From positions 6,202,001 to 6,266,000 of the forward strand of contig JAQFVV010012395.1 of assembly GCA_028023455.1 (NCBI GenBank): a stretch of DNA of 64,000 bases, in the 5' to 3' direction. The DNA comes from Epiperipatus broadwayi (taxonomy: Eukaryota > Onychophora > Udeonychophora > Euonychophora > Peripatidae). The notes under the pieces were generated by a model. It worked only from the letters and a program-made list of their open reading frames with translations. It ran no database searches and had not been told where the DNA came from. Made by a program: the position numbers and the translations under genes. This document shows, piece after piece, positions 59,155 through 64,000 of the stretch (position 1 is its first letter; every line of letters begins with the position of its first letter).

Positions 59155-61720
59155 AAATTTTATTCTATACTGGTTCACATTTACTCCATTAATATGAGCA
59201 TGTGCATAAATCGAACATGACAAGAAATATGGTGACATGCCAGGGTAAGAAGAAATTAAAAGACTTTACCATAATAGTACTACAGACACAGAAGATACTT
59301 ATAGAAAGATTGATTCTTACATACCTTTGGGGGATGACTCTAGACCAACTCCTCATGCCACTCTCAGAAGGAAATTTAACTCTCCTCCTGAAAGGATATG
59401 CAAGTTCAAATAACATTAGGGCATATGTGCCAATAAATAATTATTCATACACAAAATAATAAATAAGTATCCTCATGAAAATAAAGATTTAGGACCCAGT
59501 AAGAAGGTATCCCATTCGTTAGCTCAGCATACTCTTATACTCAGTTAAAAGAATGGGGATTGGAAAACTCGCATAACTAATTAATATGGGGGTTAGAGAA
59601 AGTAAATGATAAAAAAAATAAAATATATGGCAGTAGTCACTTTAGAATTATAATATCTTTTATTAACCCAATATCCCCTACCATTTATAACATAAATATA
59701 AAATCAAAGTTCCCAAATTGAATAAATATATAACGAAAATCATACAATACATAAATCATTTTTATAAAACAAATTATAAGCATATAGAAATACTTGTCGA
59801 AATAATTGTTAAACTAAATAAAGGAAATTTCTTTCTTAATAATTACAGTATGTTAAATAATTAATATGGGAGAGATAGTGCTCTGTGGATCATAAACTCA
59901 CACATATGTATTAAGCAAATAAGGAAAAATTAATGTTACGTACAAGGTGTATTGGTTTGCATATTTACATAAACATATTTATGAAGTGGGTATTAACTTG
60001 TTATAAAATAAACACACACATACAAAAAATAATAGTATACCCAACAAAGTTTGTAGGCTTCGTTCTTCTATGGGTTTTGAGTGGGCGGTCTATCTGTTCA
60101 TCGACTGCAACAAGGGCTGGACTTGACAGTGGTACAAGTTCATAGAATTAGTCATCATCACTTTGGTGTTTAGTGATCTTGGCCTTTACATTATGTTGGG
60201 ATGGCAGGAGCGGAGCTACATGGATGTGCTGAAGTGGGTTTCTACTCCATAATCATTTTAGATGCAGGTGAATGCTTGATTGGCATCTTTAAGTTGGAGA
60301 GATGGATATTAAACAGGATATTAAACACTATAAATCATCCTTTCTTGTTTTATAAATCCTAGGTTAACTGCAGGCTTCGATGGTATGTTGTAGTTACACT
60401 TCCATCAGAATCAACTGATTGGTTAACTGCTAGATTATTCTAATGATGGTCTGGATTAATGTCAGTTGATTTAGAAATGATGAAATGAGTATTATTTCTT
60501 CTTTTGATTAGAATAAATCTTCCGGCTTAATCAGCATGATTAAAAAGTTGCATGTTCCCCAGAATAGCATTAGCTTCCTAAAATTAGAAATAGGCTCCCA
60601 ATAAGATTTACCTTTTTAACAGCAAGACAAAAGTGAACTCCTCTCTTTGAAAAATAAAGGTAAACTGCCCTCTTCGAAAAGTAAAGGTAAACTGCTCTCT
60701 TCGAAAAGTAAAGGTAAACTGCTTCTTCTAAAAGTAAAGGTAAAACTGCACTCTTCGAAAAGTAAAGGTCAACTGCCCTCTCGCAACTTCAGAACAGATA
60801 TCACACCTCAATACAATCTCAATTCAGGTATCCCCTCCATGACACAAAATTAAATAATTAAATCTTATTGAATAGGTTTTAGTTTTACTAATTGGTTTAG
60901 CCGATTCGTAAAACATTCCAATGTAATCACCCAAGTGATCTGAAAAATTTCATTTTCAATTAGTTTTATTTATATCCATTCAGATCTCAATATCTCTGAT
61001 GACAATTTCAATAAATGATAACATCTTTTTACTTTCTTATTATTTTCAATATCACAATCAAAGTTTTTTTTGTTTTAACAAAAAAAAATGTTTTACATAA
61101 CTTGAACATTCCTCTCTCCACGCATTATCGCAAGTTTAATTAAACTCTTTTTGTCCAGTTAAAATTATTTTAGAGTGGACAGGAAACCAGAATGCCTTTA
61201 GGCTTTTTCTAAATTTAAGACAATGGCCCCCCTCTCTTGCTCAAATGCAACTGAAGAGAAAAATATCCATTACAACTCTGATTTTGAAATTATTTTTAAA
61301 TATTTTTAAATAATAGTATGTTAAATTCTCCCTTTTACATTGATTGTAAGTACTCACAAAAAAAAAATATGTACTGACAAATTGTAAATAAATGTGTTAG
61401 CATTTCTTTTAACAAACAAAACAAAAATCTTCAAAATTATAATTACATTTTGGAGTTTCTTTCTCTTTAAAAATAAAAAAATAAAATAAACAAAAATCAA
61501 ATTACAAATTCATATTTCTAAGCCTTTAAATATTGGCTTTAAACATGTGTGTGTGTGAGTTTATATTATCGCCACAGTTCTCTCTCTCAATTTATAACAA
61601 ATTGATTATATAAATTGTATACCCCCCCTCTTTAATGGCTATTTAAATATTTTAGACCATTTATTCATTTAAACTTAACTTGTGCTTGGCCACATCAAAT
61701 GTGCCTGGCACAATACCCCC
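59155..61720 (-). mobile_element. Probable LTR region of a Ty3/gypsy element
   Basis: It is bounded on one side by the primer binding site and on the other by the end of the integrase coding remnant. Three purine tracts on the minus strand could be the polypurine tract that marks the LTR start: GGAGGGGGGT (about 61715-61724), AAAGAGGGGGGT (about 61621-61632) and GAGAGGGGGGCC (about 61226-61237). The first lies directly after the last recognisable pol codons. The LTR would then be 2.1-2.6 kb, long for the family, so a nested insertion or two elements in tandem is possible. The boundaries are uncertain. Confidence 0.4.
60631..60785 (+). repeat. Minisatellite, about 27-bp unit, six copies
   Basis: Units start at about 60631, 60659, 60686, 60713, 60739 and 60767. 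Each has GTAAACTGC, CTCTTCGAAAAG and TAAAG with 26-28 bp spacing. The open frame across them reads KGKLLSSKS repeats but has no start context and is probably incidental. Confidence 0.85.
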
Positions 61721-61779
61721 CTCCAACATGAGACATTTAAATGGAGATCATTTAATGTCTTTCTTATTAATCGTATTTT

Positions 61780-62866
61780 CCAAAAACTTAACATTTTATA
61801 CTATGGGTTTCAAGGCTCTCACATTGTAAGTGCCCTTGATACCTTGCTCTATCTTAATCCAGAAAGCATTATTTCCTTTGTGTTCCACAATTTCCAATGG
61901 ACCTTCATAAAGGTTACAGAATTTTTAAATTGGAATTTCTCTGGTATACTTACATGGGGAGTCCTTACCATCACCTATCCCCTATCTTGAATTGATGCTT
62001 TGATGCACCCTACCTTTTCTTCCTCATAGTGCTCATATGCTGCATTCAGGCATAAGCCTCCTTTCTGTCTGTTTCCATGTCCACAGTTTCACCTGTACCT
62101 TCGGGTAATTTCATCTTAAATAAATTAGGGGTTAGTTTTCCAAAGTGAAGGCACATTGGAGATAATCCTGTGGACATTCTAACAGACCAATTAATAAAGT
62201 TGAGTACTCGAGGTAACTGCTTGACCCACCCTCTATGGTTGTCTGGCAGATAATTACGAGTCTCCCTAGCTCCCACATAACCTGCTCACAGGGGTTTGAC
62301 TGAGGGTTGCAGATGGAGGTGAGTGTATGTTTGATTCCCTGTTTATTTGTTCACTGTTTCCATTCTTCTGATATGAAGGGTGTCCCATGATCTGATAGGA
62401 TGGTCTGAGGTTTCCCAATCCATGGGAAATGCAGGGATCACAGTACTTTAATAGTTTCTCATGTAGTAGTCCTAGATAATGGATAAGTGGCCACAAATTT
62501 GGAGAAAAGGTCATACACCACCAACAAGTATCTTTTCCAATTGAAGGGTGGCAGAGGACCATAAAAATCGATGGCCATTATGTCCCTTGAGTTTTGAGGT
62601 ATAATCGACTCCATGGGGTTCACATAACTTTTGTTGGGTGGTTTTGCCCTCTGGCAGATTTCACACTTGTTCATCACATACATTACATCCTGGTGCATCC
62701 GTGAGCAATAAAACCAGTGCCTGAGGCAATATTCTGTTTTTGGGATTCCGTAATGCCCGTATAAACAATGGATATATTGAATAAGAGAGTGCCTCATCTT
62801 CATTGGTACCACAACCCTCCATTCAACTTTTCCTTCTTGAATTTGATAATGCAGTATTTCCTCCAC
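61780..62866 (-). pseudogene. Ty3/gypsy integrase, frameshifted
   Basis: The frame 62459-62866 contains the zinc-binding HHCC module (HCLYGHYG ... CEICQRAK) and the first catalytic Asp in IMAIDFYGPLPP. After a shift near 62460 the core continues in other frames: ILSDHGTPFISEEWK (second Asp) and a segment SNPCEQVMWELGRL (catalytic Glu). The frame 62046-62276 holds PRVLNFINWSVRMSTGLSPM and a FGKLTPNLF segment. The C-terminal part (61780-62045) still reads YEGPLEIVEHKGNNAFWIKI and KGTYNVRALKPI. The DDE triad is present but split over frames. Confidence 0.8.
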
Positions 62867-63325
62867 CAGTTTGTATCATTGCATGGTCCTTTCAGGTATT
62901 GAATCATCTCTTAGGGTTTCGTCCTGACACTGCATTATAATTTGATTTAAATCTCCTCATCTCATTGCTCTACAGCTATCTGAGCCAGTTCATGCTCTAT
63001 GGATTCATCCACACATAAGGTCATGTTCATCATGTACACTTGGTCCACATTTAAATGCCTTTGCTGGAGAGGCATGGGATGGTGACTTAAAGTATCAGCA
63101 ACTACATTTTCAGCCCCCTTGCAGTACTGAAACATGTAATTGAACTCCTAGGGGAACAGACTCCATCTCACAAGGTGGTTATTAATGGGGTAACTATGGT
63201 TGAGGAACTCTTAGTGAAGTAACTATGGTTGAGGAACTCTAAACTCTTGTGGTCGGTGATCACCACCACTTCAGATCCCAATAGCATGGGCTGAAATTTC
63301 TGAAAAGCCCATACAATGGCTAGAG
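62867..63325 (-). pseudogene. RNase H remainder and linker to integrase, frameshifted
   Basis: In the next frame EALAIVWAFQKFQPMLLGSE and VVITDHKSLEFLNHSYF carry the RNase H Glu and Asp. A 30-bp segment including AACTATGGTTGAGGAACTCT is repeated in tandem just after this. The rest is frame-broken but still recognisable as the family's linker ('SRRRV'-type substitute region) up to QEGKVEW before the integrase. Confidence 0.65.
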
Positions 63326-64000
63326 CCTCCTCTCTGTGATGGGGTAATTGATTTCAGGTCTCTTCAATAAACAGCTTATGAAATACAACACCGCTATTCT
63401 CCCATCCAGTTGGATCTGAGACAGGGTGACACCCAGCCCATACCCACTACTGTCAGTTTGAAGTAAAAATGGTTTGCCAATGTCTGGGTATGCAAGCACC
63501 ACCTGTTTTATGAAGCTCATCTTGACCCTTTCGAAGGTTTCCTCTTGATCTGCAGACCAGTTCCACCTCATTTCTTTTCTGAGCAGCTTCAAAAGAGGTT
63601 CCATTTGGTCGGCAAATTTTTCACAAAACCTGTTGTAAAAATTGCACATTCCTAAGAATGACCGAATCTGGCATTTAGTTTTAGGCACAGGAAATTCTGT
63701 GATGGCCTTTATTTTATCGGGATGAGGTTTAACCCCTGTCTGGCTAACCAGATGACCCAGGAATTCAATCTCCTCTGATACAAACACACTTTTCTTCATG
63801 TTTATCTTAATCCCCTTTTCCCTGCACTCTCTGAAGAATAATTCCAACTGCTGGAGATGCTCCTCCAGTGATGTGGATGCCACAACTACATCATCCACAT
63901 ACATAGTTACGATTTTCTTTGTTTCCGCTGACAAAACTTGGTCCAGGCATCTTAGCAAACCAGCTCCACTGTTGACCAAACCAAAAGGCATTCGGTTAAA
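63320..64000 (-). pseudogene. Ty3/gypsy reverse transcriptase and start of RNase H (partial)
   Basis: Open to the window edge; the first visible Met at 63991 is internal (preceded by FNR, as in the FNRMPFGL motif). The catalytic box YVDD lies in IVTMYVDDVVVAS (about 63890-63910). SEEIEFLGHLVS and IRSFLGMCNFYNRFCEKFAD are the palm and thumb motifs, and LLQTDSSGYGLG supplies the first RNase H aspartate near 63460. A one-base shift at about 63325 ends the frame at ITERRL, where the RNase H ERE(A/C)LAIVWA motif should continue. Confidence 0.85.

Larger units (their letters stand above)
61780..64000 (-). pseudogene. pol: Ty3/gypsy pol, broken, continues beyond the window
   Basis: The polyprotein order on the minus strand is reverse transcriptase, RNase H, integrase, as in Ty3/gypsy elements. 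It is interrupted by several single-base frameshifts and a small tandem duplication (about 63188-63240), so no full-length product is possible. gag and protease would lie to the right of the window. Base composition is clearly less AT-rich than in the flanks, which marks it as a more recent insertion than the LINEs. Confidence 0.85.

Noticed and set aside
60647-60853. Lys/Ser-rich 68-codon protein
   Set aside because: It is the translation of a 27-bp minisatellite inside LTR-like DNA, with no start context.

Overview
The window looks like a repeat-dominated, strongly AT-rich animal (metazoan) genome segment. The evidence is nuclear-style: decayed non-LTR retrotransposons of several lineages, a Ty3/gypsy pol region with YVDD reverse transcriptase and zinc-binding integrase, tRNA-derived SINEs with target-site duplications, a hAT remnant of the GTF2IRD2-like type, and no operon-like gene packing. 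The species cannot be named from sequence alone; an invertebrate is most likely. No complete host gene is convincing. Two candidate host exons are flagged (11861-12107 plus strand, 45453-45790 minus strand), both at low confidence.

Layout. 2.1-4.1 kb: one compound inverted insertion (LINE, hammerhead-repeat segment, LINE) bounded by an 11-bp target-site duplication (TSD). 4.9-5.5 kb: 3' end of a second LINE. 6.0-6.7 kb and 7.3-7.5 kb: hammerhead repeats of families A and B. 12.9-15 kb: decayed LINE of a third type. 16-16.4 kb: repeat D. 17.8-18.0 kb: short family A hairpin. 18.2-19.4 kb: head-to-head 345-361 bp satellite running into an RTE-like LINE (19.4-20.6 kb). 23.5 kb: tRNA-Gly SINE. 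25.6-30.2 kb: LINE-1-type fragments of this window (called 'LINE family 1') around a 470-bp hAT deletion derivative. 31.3-32.0 kb: family A foldback. 33-44 kb: SINEs, repeat D, and a complex block at 38.7-41.1 kb with family A, a 427-bp tandem duplication and another LINE/family A chimera. 45-52 kb: palindromes, families B and C. 53.2 kb: (TAA)n. 59.1-64.0 kb: Ty3/gypsy element on the minus strand, with a tRNA-Lys-type primer binding site next to a probable LTR.

The most interesting system is a set of short repeats that carry hammerhead self-cleaving ribozyme folds. Families A and B each encode a 59-nt minimal type I hammerhead: CTGATGA, a short stem II, GAA-A, a tiny stem III, a GTC or ATA cleavage triplet, and a two-part stem I with an internal loop. 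Family A occurs as tandem units with a 433-436 bp period and is flanked by 10-13 bp TSDs, which is the known architecture of metazoan retrozymes. In four places the ribozyme-sense strand of family A is joined, always at the same family A position, to differently 5'-truncated copies of one LINE. I infer that the LINE reverse transcriptase switches template onto family A RNA, which may be how these ribozyme RNAs are mobilised.
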